Shown: positions 52,842 to 61,844 of the stretch, one piece after another
Position numbering within the stretch: the first letter of the stretch is position 1
Layout: each line of letters starts with the position of its first letter
Assembly (NCBI RefSeq): GCF_003576475.1
Contig: NZ_QWGR01000012.1
Span: 86,254 to 150,253 of the forward strand
DNA from: Maribellus luteus
Lineage (GTDB): Bacteria; Bacteroidota; Bacteroidia; Bacteroidales; Prolixibacteraceae
Direction of reading: 5' to 3'
DNA: 64,000 bases
Position numbers and translations under genes: made by a program
The notes under the pieces: model-generated
The model's database searches: none
What the model was told of the DNA's origin: nothing
What the model saw: only the letters and a program-made list of their open reading frames with translations

Positions 52842-54119
52842 TTATTGACCAGCTTTTCGCCCGTAAAGTGTTAGTTCCGATAAGCAATTCGCATCTTCGC
52901 GGGTGTAATTGGCTGTAAACCCTTTCATAGCCCTGTACCTAAACCAGCGGGTAGGCTTGGTGTACTGCGGATCATCGGGATACATATAGGCCATATCGCC
53001 GGCTTCTCCTTTTTTTACAAACTCTAACTCGCTTAAACCAACCGGAACCGGAATCTGGTGCTCCGAAATAATGCTCCATTTTGACGAATCCTCGTCCCAG
53101 TAGTACATTTCGTAAATACCAACGTTCTCCGACTTGTAGTACTGACCTCTGTTAACATTGTTCAACCCACCCGAGTGTCTTTGAACGGTAACAATCCGGC
53201 TTAATTCGTAGTAATCACCCAGGTCAATGATAAAATTCCAGGGCATATTCCCATCATCTTTATTACCGGTACGTCCCCTTGCTTGGGTGTGCATAAAGTT
53301 GAGGTTATCTCCACGGTCAATAATTCCGTCGATCACATAACGCAGACGTCCTTCCAGGCCGTCGCCAAAACATTGAGGAACTCCTCCGATGGAGTCATTT
53401 GCAGCAGGCAGTACCCATTTTTCCTTCGGAATTTCCATGTCTTCGTATAAAGTCAGGGTTCCTTTGTCGATTGACTCGGTAATATTCCCGTAAATATCTT
53501 CAACACGCAGCTTTACAGAAATAGGATTATCAGGTCCCAAATCAAGATCTTCCACAAAGCGTCTTTCCTCTTGCAGGTTGGACGAGAATACGGAGGTGAA
53601 CGAATGATCTGCTCCGTCTTTGCTAAAGGTAAAATCTACATATACGTTGATACTTTGTTCCAGATCGTTTTTCCAATCGATAAAAAATGAACTAAAACCT
53701 GGTTTTACTTCCATTGATTCGGCTACCCGGGTAATGGCAGGCTGCAAAGGTTTTACCGTTACTTTTACCGGAGCTGATTTGTTACCTGCGCGGTCAACGG
53801 CATACAGGTCAACCTGGTATTCAATTGTATCTCCAAATCCATAAACATCCAGAGAATCTTTAAAATAGCTCGACGAGAAAGAGAAGGTCTTTCCGTGTTT
53901 ATTGGTATAAACGGCATCAACACTTAACAAATCCTCGTCACTTGGTATTTCGTAATAGAAACGGGCACCTCCGTACAGAGGATTATAAGTGATATCCGTA
54001 GGCTGGTTGGGCGGGATTGAATCGTCAGATCCACTAATGCGGGTTTCTTCCTCGTTACAGGAGAAAACAATGCCAACCAAAGCAATTAAAAATAAGATAT
54101 TAAATATTCTTGTTTTCAT
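52842..54119 (-). CDS. DUF4959/DUF5126/DUF5000 surface lipoprotein of the PUL
   Basis: 425 residues, lipoprotein (MKTRIFNILFLIALVGIVFSC, C21). Three regions: DUF4959-like N-terminal part (about 33-130, SIPPNQPTDITYNPLYGGA), DUF5126-like middle (about 130-235) and DUF5000 C-terminal part (about 240-420), which resembles the F5/8 discoidin fold: WNFIIDLGDYYELSRIVTVQ near 290-309, NVGIYEMYYWDEDSSKW and a WFRYRAMKGF end. This architecture is typical for SusE/SusF-position proteins that bind glycan at the cell surface. Spaced 22 bp before the DUF4998 gene. Confidence 0.85.
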   Translation of the reverse strand: MKTRIFNILFLIALVGIVFSCNEEETRISGSDDSIPPNQPTDITYNPLYGGARFYYEIPSDEDLLSVDAVYTNKHGKTFSFSSSYFKDSLDVYGFGDTIEYQVDLYAVDRAGNKSAPVKVTVKPLQPAITRVAESMEVKPGFSSFFIDWKNDLEQSINVYVDFTFSKDGADHSFTSVFSSNLQEERRFVEDLDLGPDNPISVKLRVEDIYGNITESIDKGTLTLYEDMEIPKEKWVLPAANDSIGGVPQCFGDGLEGRLRYVIDGIIDRGDNLNFMHTQARGRTGNKDDGNMPWNFIIDLGDYYELSRIVTVQRHSGGLNNVNRGQYYKSENVGIYEMYYWDEDSSKWSIISEHQIPVPVGLSELEFVKKGEAGDMAYMYPDDPQYTKPTRWFRYRAMKGFTANYTREDANCLSELTLYGRKAGQ

Positions 54120-54148
54120 AAATTCCTTTCTTTAAAGGGTTTTACATA

Positions 54149-56113
54149 CTACCATCCAGGATTCTGGATCAGCATGGAATTCGTATTCAATTCATTTAAG
54201 TCGATAGGCCACAAACAGTTGTTGATGGTAAACTGACGCGACTGTTTCGCCTGAAGGATAAAAAAGTCGGCTCCGGTTTCGCCAGTGTGAGTCCATCCCC
54301 ATACTGGAGAAGAGAATTCGTTTATTGCCCTGCGGTGTCTGATCATATCCCAGAAATGACTTCCTTCAAAAGCAAACTCAACACCTCTTTCTTCCAGTAT
54401 AATATCGCGCATGCCTTCTTTGTTTTTATGCTTGTTGGCTGTTCTTACGATACTTGGATCAGCCCAAACATCTTCAATGTTGGGAATTCCTGCACGTTCG
54501 CGAACCAGGTTAATGGCATCGTATACCTCCTGTGTCGGAGCATCGTAATACTCGTTCAATGCTTCTGCTTTCATCAGATACAGGTCGGCCAAACGAATGA
54601 TCGGGTAGGGGTATTTGATGGTACGCTGCCAGGCACCCGATTTCGACTCGGGATGAACAAATTTCTTAATGGCAATACCCGTTTCGTAAAAGTCGGTTGT
54701 ATGTTGCGAAGAGTTATAACCGCCATCTTCACCGGCATACATCATGGTGTTGATACGAACTCCGTGCGTACGCCAGTAGCCTCCGGTTATACCCAGGTTG
54801 GCATAAAAGCGAGGTTCGCGGTTCAAATAAAGTTTGATTGTTTCGGCACCCGGCTGCATAATCCCTTTTAATTCGGCATATTCTTCGTCGTCTACACCGG
54901 GAGTTTGTACAATTTCGAACTTTTTGTCATTTTCAAAAGTCACATCCTGCTCAATCGGTACTCCATTTTTTGTATAATAGCGTTCTGCCATCCGGTATGT
55001 GGCACCCATCCATTGCCATGAAAATCCTGCTGTATTGGTAGTTCCATCGCCATATCCTTCGGGTAGACGCATGTTGGTAGAGTGAGCCAGTTCTCCCTGG
55101 TTGTAAATATCAATATTTGAATATCCCCAGATAAGTTCCTTGTTCCAGGGGTCGGTAATCACCATTCTCAAATCATAGAGCTTTTTCATCTTCTCCTGGT
55201 TTTCGGCAAAGTCTTCACGGTCAAAAAGATAGGGCTCTTTTTCGTAGGAGTAAAGAGCTATCCCTGCGGATTCGCAGGTGCTTATTGCATCTTCGATGGC
55301 GTCGATGGCGTCTTTCCATTTTTCCTTGTCGTACTGCAATGGGAAAAATGCCTGGCCGTCGGCATCTACAAAGTCACCAAAGTACTCCATGTTGCCGTTG
55401 AAGAATGGACTGGCACGAAACAACATCACACGTGCTTTAATGGCTTTGGCTACCAGTTGGTCAACCTGGCCTAACAGAGTGGCAGGAGCTTTTTCTTTCA
55501 AATCCGGAATCGCTTCGTCCATAAGGGTAATAATGTAATCAAAACACTCATCCACTTTCGAACGTTTCAAAAACAGTTGTTCAGGCGAGGCATCGGCTGT
55601 AATAAGCTCATCGGCAATAACAATCGGGCCGTAGCGCTGAACCAGCAGAAAGTTATAGTAGGCTTTCAAAAACTTCACCTGGGCTTTCCAGTCTGCTCTT
55701 TCCAGGTCAGTCATATCAGGCACGTTGTCGATGTGTGCAAGGAATACATTTGCCTGTCGGATTCCTTCGTACAAAGGACGTCCGCCACCCGTACCGGACC
55801 AGTTGCCCAACAATGGAGAGTTGGCTGATTGCAATCCTCTCATAATCCTTATTCCTCTTAAATGACCGGTATTATCGTTAAGATCCAGTCGTCCCAGCCA
55901 CTCGTCTCCAAGCGTCCAGGAGGTGTTGTGTGTTTCATCATCTGAGGGCATGTAGTTGTACACTTTTGCCAAAGCGTCCCATGCCTCTTCTTTCTTTTTG
56001 AACAAGTCCTCCAGCGTGATGGTATTATCCGGAACTACATCCAAATACTCGGTACACGAAGGTATTACTGAAAGAATGTATATGATTACTAATATTCTTG
56101 TCAATATTTTCAT
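54149..56113 (-). CDS. SusD/RagB outer-membrane nutrient-binding lipoprotein
   Basis: 654 residues, lipoprotein (MKILTRILVIIYILSVIPSC, C20). SusD-type helical TPR scaffold: LEDLFKKKEEAWDALAKVYN near 35-54, RQANVFLAHIDNVPDM and WKAQVKFLKAYYNFLLVQRYG near 142-162, the C-terminal RLADLYLMKAEALNEYY near 510-526 and ILEERGVEFAFEGSHFWDMI near 585-604, ending WPIDLNELNTNSMLIQNPGW. These mark SusD_RagB. It lids the SusC transporter encoded just upstream in the operon and captures oligosaccharide at the surface. Confidence 0.95.
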   Translation of the reverse strand: MKILTRILVIIYILSVIPSCTEYLDVVPDNTITLEDLFKKKEEAWDALAKVYNYMPSDDETHNTSWTLGDEWLGRLDLNDNTGHLRGIRIMRGLQSANSPLLGNWSGTGGGRPLYEGIRQANVFLAHIDNVPDMTDLERADWKAQVKFLKAYYNFLLVQRYGPIVIADELITADASPEQLFLKRSKVDECFDYIITLMDEAIPDLKEKAPATLLGQVDQLVAKAIKARVMLFRASPFFNGNMEYFGDFVDADGQAFFPLQYDKEKWKDAIDAIEDAISTCESAGIALYSYEKEPYLFDREDFAENQEKMKKLYDLRMVITDPWNKELIWGYSNIDIYNQGELAHSTNMRLPEGYGDGTTNTAGFSWQWMGATYRMAERYYTKNGVPIEQDVTFENDKKFEIVQTPGVDDEEYAELKGIMQPGAETIKLYLNREPRFYANLGITGGYWRTHGVRINTMMYAGEDGGYNSSQHTTDFYETGIAIKKFVHPESKSGAWQRTIKYPYPIIRLADLYLMKAEALNEYYDAPTQEVYDAINLVRERAGIPNIEDVWADPSIVRTANKHKNKEGMRDIILEERGVEFAFEGSHFWDMIRHRRAINEFSSPVWGWTHTGETGADFFILQAKQSRQFTINNCLWPIDLNELNTNSMLIQNPGW

Positions 56114-56132
56114 ATCAATTTTTTTTTTATAA

Positions 56133-59100
56133 TTAAAATGCTAATTGAACCCCTAAGTTAAACCTTCGGTTGGGTGGATATCCCAATCCATTACGGCCCA
56201 TTTCCGGATCCCATAATTTGAATGGACTGATTATAAACAGGTTTACTCCACTACAATAGATTCGGGCATTTTTAAGTCCTAACTTTTCAAATTTCTTGGA
56301 AGAAATGTTATAACCCATTTCCACCGTTTTTAAACGCAGGAAAGCACCGTTTCTTAACCACCAGGTGGATGTTTGCGTGTTGTTGGCAAGTGGTTCAACC
56401 GACAAGCGAGGCCAGAAAGCATGAACATCCGGATTGGTTTCAGACCAGTGGTCTTCGGCAATAATGGCAAGTGCATTTCTTCTTGACGCAAACGGGGCAA
56501 TACCATGCCTATTGGCGGCATTATCACTGGCATCGCTGGCATCGATAAAAAATGATACTCTTGAATTCCCTTGGAAGAAGAAAGATAAATCAAAGTTTTT
56601 GTGCCCGCCGGATAATCCAAAACCGTATTGAATTTCGGGTACGGTTGGTAAGCCTAAAGGAACACGGTCGTTTGAGTTAACAATACCGTCACCGTTCACA
56701 TCCTTGTATTTGATGTCACCGGCCTGGTAAGTTCCAAAATCCTGTTTGGGCGAGTTGGCAATTTCAGCTTCGTCAACAAATAAGCGTTCGGCAATTAATC
56801 CCCACCACTGGTTAATGGAATGACCTTTACGTTTCAGGTATTCATCGGCATATTCTTTTTCGTCCAGTTCAACGTATTCGTTGGTGGCATAGGTCAGGTT
56901 GGCGCGTCCGGTCAGCCACCAGTCGTTGGTCGAAATGTACTGATAGTCAACCGAAGCTTCGTAACCCCACGATTTTACTTTTCCTACGTTTCCGCTGATT
57001 GCTGCTTCCAAACCCGCTGTAGACGGGAAGTTTTGGCGTTGCATGTAAATATTGTCCCTGATGTCTTTGAAGAAATCTCCCTGTACTTTCAAGGCATCAT
57101 CCAGGAAAGTAAGTTCAAGTCCCAGGTTCATTTTTGTGGAAACCTCCCAGGTAATTTCCTGGTTGGCATAACGGTTAATTTGGTAGCCGCCGTAAGAATT
57201 CATGAAAGTATTTCCCCAACGATAACCGTTGTCTCCTTTGGATATATCCGAAAGGTAAAAGAAACGGTCTTTGCGCTGAGCAATGGCATCGTTACCCACT
57301 TTACCCCAGGTAGCTTTCAGTTTAATGGTGTTGATTATTTTCTTCATCGGTTCCCAGAATCGCTCGTTGGAAATTAACCAACCACCACCAACCGATGGGA
57401 AGAAACCAAATCTTTTTGAACCACTGAATTTCTCTGAACCGTTGTAACCGTATGCAAATTCAAGGAAATAGCGACCATCGTAATCATAGGTCAAACGTCC
57501 TGAATTACCCATGTTTCTTTCGGGTAGCGTTTCGTAAATAGAATTACTGTTTCCGCCAGTCAAAAGGTATTCTTCAAACATGCCAACAGTCATTAAACCC
57601 AGGCTGTGGTTTCCGAATTTTTTATCCCAGTTCAAACGTGCTTCGTAGTAATAGTGTGCACTGGCATCACGTCCCGGGTTAACGTCTCCCAGATAACCTT
57701 GTCCGCTTTGCGAGTTTAGTTCGAATAATTTGTATTCGCCGGTAATTTGATTGTAGCTTTCCAGGTCGTAATAGAAAGGACTGTAAGTACGCTTACTGGA
57801 ATATTTGCTCCAGGTGTTTACCGAAGCTTTCGCTTGAAACTTCAGGTTTTCGGTGATAAAGTCCAGGTCTTGCGAAAGCGTGGCCATCGCAGTAATCGAA
57901 CTCTCGTTTCTGTCTTCGTACCCGCGAACCATTTCTGCATAAGGGTTCTGTTTCAAACTACCTGATACGAATGTATTTCCAAACAGGATATGATCGGCAT
58001 ACTTATGTGCCTCGTCGGGTTCGTAAACCGCCGGGAAGTCAACCGGGTTAGAATTCATTACCATGCGAAAGATGGAACTGGCTGAAGCGTTCGGTCCATT
58101 GTATCTTTCAAACCTTCCCTGCAAACGGGTGTCGAGTTTGGTGGTTGGAGTGATTCTGATTATAACATTGTTCCGCAATTGTACACGGTTGATGTCGATG
58201 TTGTTGTTAAAATTGTTTTTCGAGTCAACTTTTAACAAACCGGTTTCATTTTCAATTGATCCTGCTACATAGTAGGTTGCCACCTTACCTCCGCCGGAAA
58301 CATTGAAATTGGCTTTTTTGTTAATGGTTGATTTTTCAAAAAGTTCGTCGTACCAGTCTATATTCGGATAGATCATTGGGTTTAGTCCGTCAGCGGTTGA
58401 CTGAATTTTTTGCTCACTGTAGTAGGTACCGAGTATCGGGTTCCGAGAAACCCGGGCTTCGTTGTACAGCTTCATATAGTCCACTCCATCGAGCAAGTCA
58501 TTCATCATGGTTGGAGTTGCCAGGTGCGACTCAAGTCTGATGTTGATTTTGGCAGGGCCTTCGCGTCCCGATTTGGTTTCAACAATGATAATACCGTTGG
58601 CACCCCTTGCACCATAAAGTACGGTAGCCGAAGCATCTTTTAAGATTGAAAAACTTTCAATGTTATCCGGTTCCAGGCGGGCCAGGTCATCCGAAGAGGC
58701 TTCAAATCCGTCGATCAGAATCAAGGGATTGGTTTTATAACCAAAGGTGGTTACCCCACGAACAAAAAACTGAGCGTTGTCAGCCCCCGGTTCCCCGGAT
58801 GTTTGGTACGAAATAATCCCCGGAATTTTACCTGCCAGGGCAGAAGTAAGGTTCGATGCCGGTTGCTTTAATTCTGCAGGACGTACGGTTTCGATCGACG
58901 AAATTACGCTTTCCTTGCGTTGCTTACCGAAAGCAACTACCTGTACTTCCTCGAGTTGTGTGTCGTCGTCGTACATGGTAACGTTCAGAATGTTTTGTGC
59001 ACCGATCACTTTTAGTTCACGATTTTTTCCCACAAACGAGAACTGAAGGGTATCGCCTCGGGCAACATCAATGTTGTACTCTCCGTTAACGTTGGTAACC

Positions 59101-59582
59101 GTCCCCCTGGTTGTTCCCACAACGATAATTGATACACCGGGAATCGGTTGTCCGTCAACGCCGCTTACAACCCCCGTAATTTGTTTTTGGGGATCCTGTT
59201 TTACCGGCTGCAATGTGTTCAGTCTCTTTTTAAGGATAATCTGGTTCTCTTCAATCTCGGCTGAAACGGAAGCCTGATCACAGAATTCCTTTAAAACAAC
59301 ATCCAGAGATTGATTTTTGGCCTGGATCGTAATTCGCTGTCCCTGAATAAAAATCTCGTCACGGTACAGAAAATAATAATCAGTCTGATCTTCAATCTGA
59401 TTGATTAACTCCTGAACAGTCGCATTTTTCAGGTTAAAACTCAATTTTGCATTTTGAGAATAGGAATTAGCCCATCCTAGGGTACAGACTAAGAAGGTAA
59501 AGATAAGTGTTAGTTTCATTTTTTTGAAATTGAGAACATTACCTTTTCTCTTGAAAAGGTATTTCTTTCGTAATTTTCTCAT
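56133..59582 (-). CDS. SusC/RagA TonB-dependent transporter with STN domain
   Basis: 1149 residues. The start ATG at 59582 gives a long basic n-region before the signal peptide KLTLIFTFLVCTLGWANSYS; an alternative ATG at 59519 begins it directly. STN domain at about 50-105 (NLKNATVQELINQIEDQTDY), carboxypeptidase-regulatory-like domain at about 130-215 (VVSGVDGQPIPGVSIIVVGT), TonB box region (QVVAFGKQRKESVISSIETV), plug with PLILIDGFEASSDDLARLEP and a 22-strand barrel ending GLGYPPNRRFNLGVQLAF. The STN domain indicates transenvelope signalling with the FecR and ECF sigma factor encoded just upstream. Confidence 0.96.
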   Translation of the reverse strand: MRKLRKKYLFKRKGNVLNFKKMKLTLIFTFLVCTLGWANSYSQNAKLSFNLKNATVQELINQIEDQTDYYFLYRDEIFIQGQRITIQAKNQSLDVVLKEFCDQASVSAEIEENQIILKKRLNTLQPVKQDPQKQITGVVSGVDGQPIPGVSIIVVGTTRGTVTNVNGEYNIDVARGDTLQFSFVGKNRELKVIGAQNILNVTMYDDDTQLEEVQVVAFGKQRKESVISSIETVRPAELKQPASNLTSALAGKIPGIISYQTSGEPGADNAQFFVRGVTTFGYKTNPLILIDGFEASSDDLARLEPDNIESFSILKDASATVLYGARGANGIIIVETKSGREGPAKINIRLESHLATPTMMNDLLDGVDYMKLYNEARVSRNPILGTYYSEQKIQSTADGLNPMIYPNIDWYDELFEKSTINKKANFNVSGGGKVATYYVAGSIENETGLLKVDSKNNFNNNIDINRVQLRNNVIIRITPTTKLDTRLQGRFERYNGPNASASSIFRMVMNSNPVDFPAVYEPDEAHKYADHILFGNTFVSGSLKQNPYAEMVRGYEDRNESSITAMATLSQDLDFITENLKFQAKASVNTWSKYSSKRTYSPFYYDLESYNQITGEYKLFELNSQSGQGYLGDVNPGRDASAHYYYEARLNWDKKFGNHSLGLMTVGMFEEYLLTGGNSNSIYETLPERNMGNSGRLTYDYDGRYFLEFAYGYNGSEKFSGSKRFGFFPSVGGGWLISNERFWEPMKKIINTIKLKATWGKVGNDAIAQRKDRFFYLSDISKGDNGYRWGNTFMNSYGGYQINRYANQEITWEVSTKMNLGLELTFLDDALKVQGDFFKDIRDNIYMQRQNFPSTAGLEAAISGNVGKVKSWGYEASVDYQYISTNDWWLTGRANLTYATNEYVELDEKEYADEYLKRKGHSINQWWGLIAERLFVDEAEIANSPKQDFGTYQAGDIKYKDVNGDGIVNSNDRVPLGLPTVPEIQYGFGLSGGHKNFDLSFFFQGNSRVSFFIDASDASDNAANRHGIAPFASRRNALAIIAEDHWSETNPDVHAFWPRLSVEPLANNTQTSTWWLRNGAFLRLKTVEMGYNISSKKFEKLGLKNARIYCSGVNLFIISPFKLWDPEMGRNGLGYPPNRRFNLGVQLAF

Positions 59583-59662
59583 AAATTTGCTAGGTTAAAT
59601 TATTTATTATTTACACTATTTAAAGCTGGGAAGTGGTGGCTCACGACCTGGCTTTTTCTTTT

Positions 59663-60853
59663 TTATCTCAACATATATTCCGATTCATTTGTATTGACCA
59701 AATCCAATGCTGCGGCTTTGGCAAAAATGTTTAATACTGTTTCTTTATCGCCTCGTAGTTCCAGCTTTCCGGTAATCCTCAGCATTCCCATGGTTGGGTC
59801 GGCCAAGCCAATCTGTATGTTGTAGTACCGTTCCAGCTTTTTGATGACTCTGTTTAGCTCCTGGGTTTCGAAAATCAGATAGCCCTGATGCCAGGAAATG
59901 TAGTTTTCTACATCAACCTTTGAAATACTGGTTTTCTTTGTTTCGATGTCGAAGGCTGCACGTTGGTTTGGTTCCAAAATGTATTCCTTGCTTCCCAGGT
60001 GAAAACCGGGTTTGCTTATTTTTACTTTTCCCTCTACCAAAATGGTTTCTACTATTTTATCTGCCGGATAAGCTGATAAGTCAAACTTGGTTCCCAGTAC
60101 TTCAATATTCAGTTCTTCCGTTTTTACAATAAAAGGTTTGTTTACATCGTGCACTACTTCAAAATAGCCTTCCCCCATTAAGGAAACAACCCTTTTCCCT
60201 CCGTCAAAACTGGAAGGATATGCCAAACGCGATCCTGCATTCAGATGGGCGATTGTCCCGTCGGGCAGTTTTATCGATGCATTCTTGCCATACGGAACAA
60301 AAAGCTCGTTAATATTTTCATTGTTTCTTATCCTGGGAGTTGAAACCGTATCTTTTTTATTGATAACAATTTGTCCGTCAGGTTTGTATTCGATCTCCGA
60401 TTTTTTTTCCGGTATCTGAACATTACTTCCATCAGAAAGGATCAGCGTTGAATAGCCAGGGGAGTTGTTAACCTGGATATTCTCAAAAACTTCGCTATCC
60501 CGATTATTATTTAAATATTGATTGATTGCGACACCCATTACAAAGAAGAGAATTCCGACTGCCGCATACCGGAAGTACGAAAACAAGATGATTTTCTTTC
60601 TTGATTTTCTTCCCTTGTTGTCGAGTTCCGTTATAATGGAAGAAAAGACTTCTTTTGATACATTAGATACATTGGGGGTAGGGGCAGACTGAAGATGTGA
60701 GACGATCATGCGTGCGATCCGGATTTGTTCTTTTTCGGATTCATGCTTTTTCATGTAATCATCCCAGTACTCCTCCAGATCTTTGGTGGGATTGAGCACC
60801 CATCGCACAAAGTCCGGATCTTCGTAATATTTCAAAAATTTATCCATTAGCAT
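59663..60853 (-). CDS. FecR-family anti-sigma factor
   Basis: 396 residues. N-terminal cytoplasmic sigma-binding region (about 1-80), one transmembrane helix at about 86-106 (FRYAAVGILFFVMGVAI), a FecR periplasmic domain (about 115-290; NASIKLPDGTIAHLNAGSRL, FEVVHDVNKPFIVKTEELNI) and a C-terminal DUF4974/STN-like domain (about 320-396; YLIFETQELNRVIKKLERYY). It receives the signal from the STN domain of the SusC and releases the ECF sigma factor. It sits 46 bp downstream of the sigma gene and 80 bp upstream of susC. Confidence 0.94.
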   Translation of the reverse strand: MLMDKFLKYYEDPDFVRWVLNPTKDLEEYWDDYMKKHESEKEQIRIARMIVSHLQSAPTPNVSNVSKEVFSSIITELDNKGRKSRKKIILFSYFRYAAVGILFFVMGVAINQYLNNNRDSEVFENIQVNNSPGYSTLILSDGSNVQIPEKKSEIEYKPDGQIVINKKDTVSTPRIRNNENINELFVPYGKNASIKLPDGTIAHLNAGSRLAYPSSFDGGKRVVSLMGEGYFEVVHDVNKPFIVKTEELNIEVLGTKFDLSAYPADKIVETILVEGKVKISKPGFHLGSKEYILEPNQRAAFDIETKKTSISKVDVENYISWHQGYLIFETQELNRVIKKLERYYNIQIGLADPTMGMLRITGKLELRGDKETVLNIFAKAAALDLVNTNESEYMLR

Positions 60854-60899
60854 AAGAGACTTACATTAGTAAGGGCTCTTGTGAATTAAAACATGGACA

Positions 60900-61520
60900 T
60901 TAATCCGATAAAATTTTTGAAAAAAGAAGAAAAAAGATGGGGGCGAAGCTGTCTGTGTGAATTTCACTGCGCAATGATAACAAGGCCCTGTATAAAAGTT
61001 TTCGGGCAGATTCAACCGAAATCATCATAATATCAGCTATTTCCGGATAACTCATTTCCTCTTCGAATTTGAGGTAAATGATTTCCTTTTGTTTGGGGGG
61101 CAGTTTTGATACGGCCGCTTTGAGGGTTTGGCTTATTTCCCGGGTTGTTTCTTCTTCAATAAGCTTGTCCTGGTAACTGTACTCAATGGTGAAATCAAAG
61201 TCAAATTTGCCTTCTTTGATATCGAGTAACTCAATTTTTTTACTGCTTTTGATCTTTTTAAGCAGGTTGTTTCTTAAGGAGATAAAGAGATAAGCTTTCA
61301 GATTTTTGATATCGACATTCAGTTTCTTTCGTTTCATAAACAGATCGATAAAAATCTCCTGCAAACTGTCGTGGACTATTTCGCGATTGGCACAAAGCTT
61401 ATACCCATAAGAAATCAATTGATTTATATGCAGCTCATAAAGAGAGGAAAAGCTTTTATCGTTTCCACTCAGAAATGATTCCCATAAGTAATTTACATAC
61501 TCGTCACTGTACTGTCCCAT
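60900..61520 (-). CDS. ECF sigma-70 factor of the PUL
   Basis: 206 residues. Sigma-2 region at about 20-85 (HDSLQEIFIDLFMKRKKLNV, LKAYLFISLRNNLLKKIK) and sigma-4 at about 135-185 (LPPKQKEIIYLKFEEEMSYP, IADIMMISVESARKLLYRAL) with a helix-turn-helix. A short hydrophobic tail ends it. It is the first gene of the PUL and is divergent from the DUF3857 gene. With FecR it should control susC onward when the SusC signal arrives. Confidence 0.93.
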   Translation of the reverse strand: MGQYSDEYVNYLWESFLSGNDKSFSSLYELHINQLISYGYKLCANREIVHDSLQEIFIDLFMKRKKLNVDIKNLKAYLFISLRNNLLKKIKSSKKIELLDIKEGKFDFDFTIEYSYQDKLIEEETTREISQTLKAAVSKLPPKQKEIIYLKFEEEMSYPEIADIMMISVESARKLLYRALLSLRSEIHTDSFAPIFFLLFSKILSD

Positions 61521-61844
61521 TCGTCACAAGTTGGAAGGCTTGGTAAAGTTCACCTTTTTTCTAAAATAATAAACAACGCAATGATATAAAAAGATTTTTT
61601 TCAACAAAGTCATGGAGGGCATTTCAATTTAATTTTGGGATTAACAGGAAATACAGTTTTGCTCCGGTTTTACTTTTTACTTAAAATCAAACCGATAAAT
61701 TTTGACGATTAAACTAAAACAGCGTGGTGAAAAATAGAACTGGTCTAAATTGTTGGCTTTTTAAAAGAGAGTCTTTCCCAAATGTTTTTTTTGTTTAATT
61801 TCAACTGTTTAAAAACTAATTTTCAACCAAGTAACCAGAGACTT
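61521..61844. other. Divergent promoter region between ECF sigma and DUF3857 genes
   Basis: 324 bp, AT-rich, no gene. It must carry promoters for both divergent genes; TTTG followed by TAATTTTC occurs before the DUF3857 start but the spacer of 23 bases is longer than usual, so I make no firm call. Confidence 0.45.

Noticed and set aside
61782..61844. Upstream start of the DUF3857 gene
   Set aside because: The signal peptide starts at the ATG at 61845; the preceding 21 codons are AT-rich leader.
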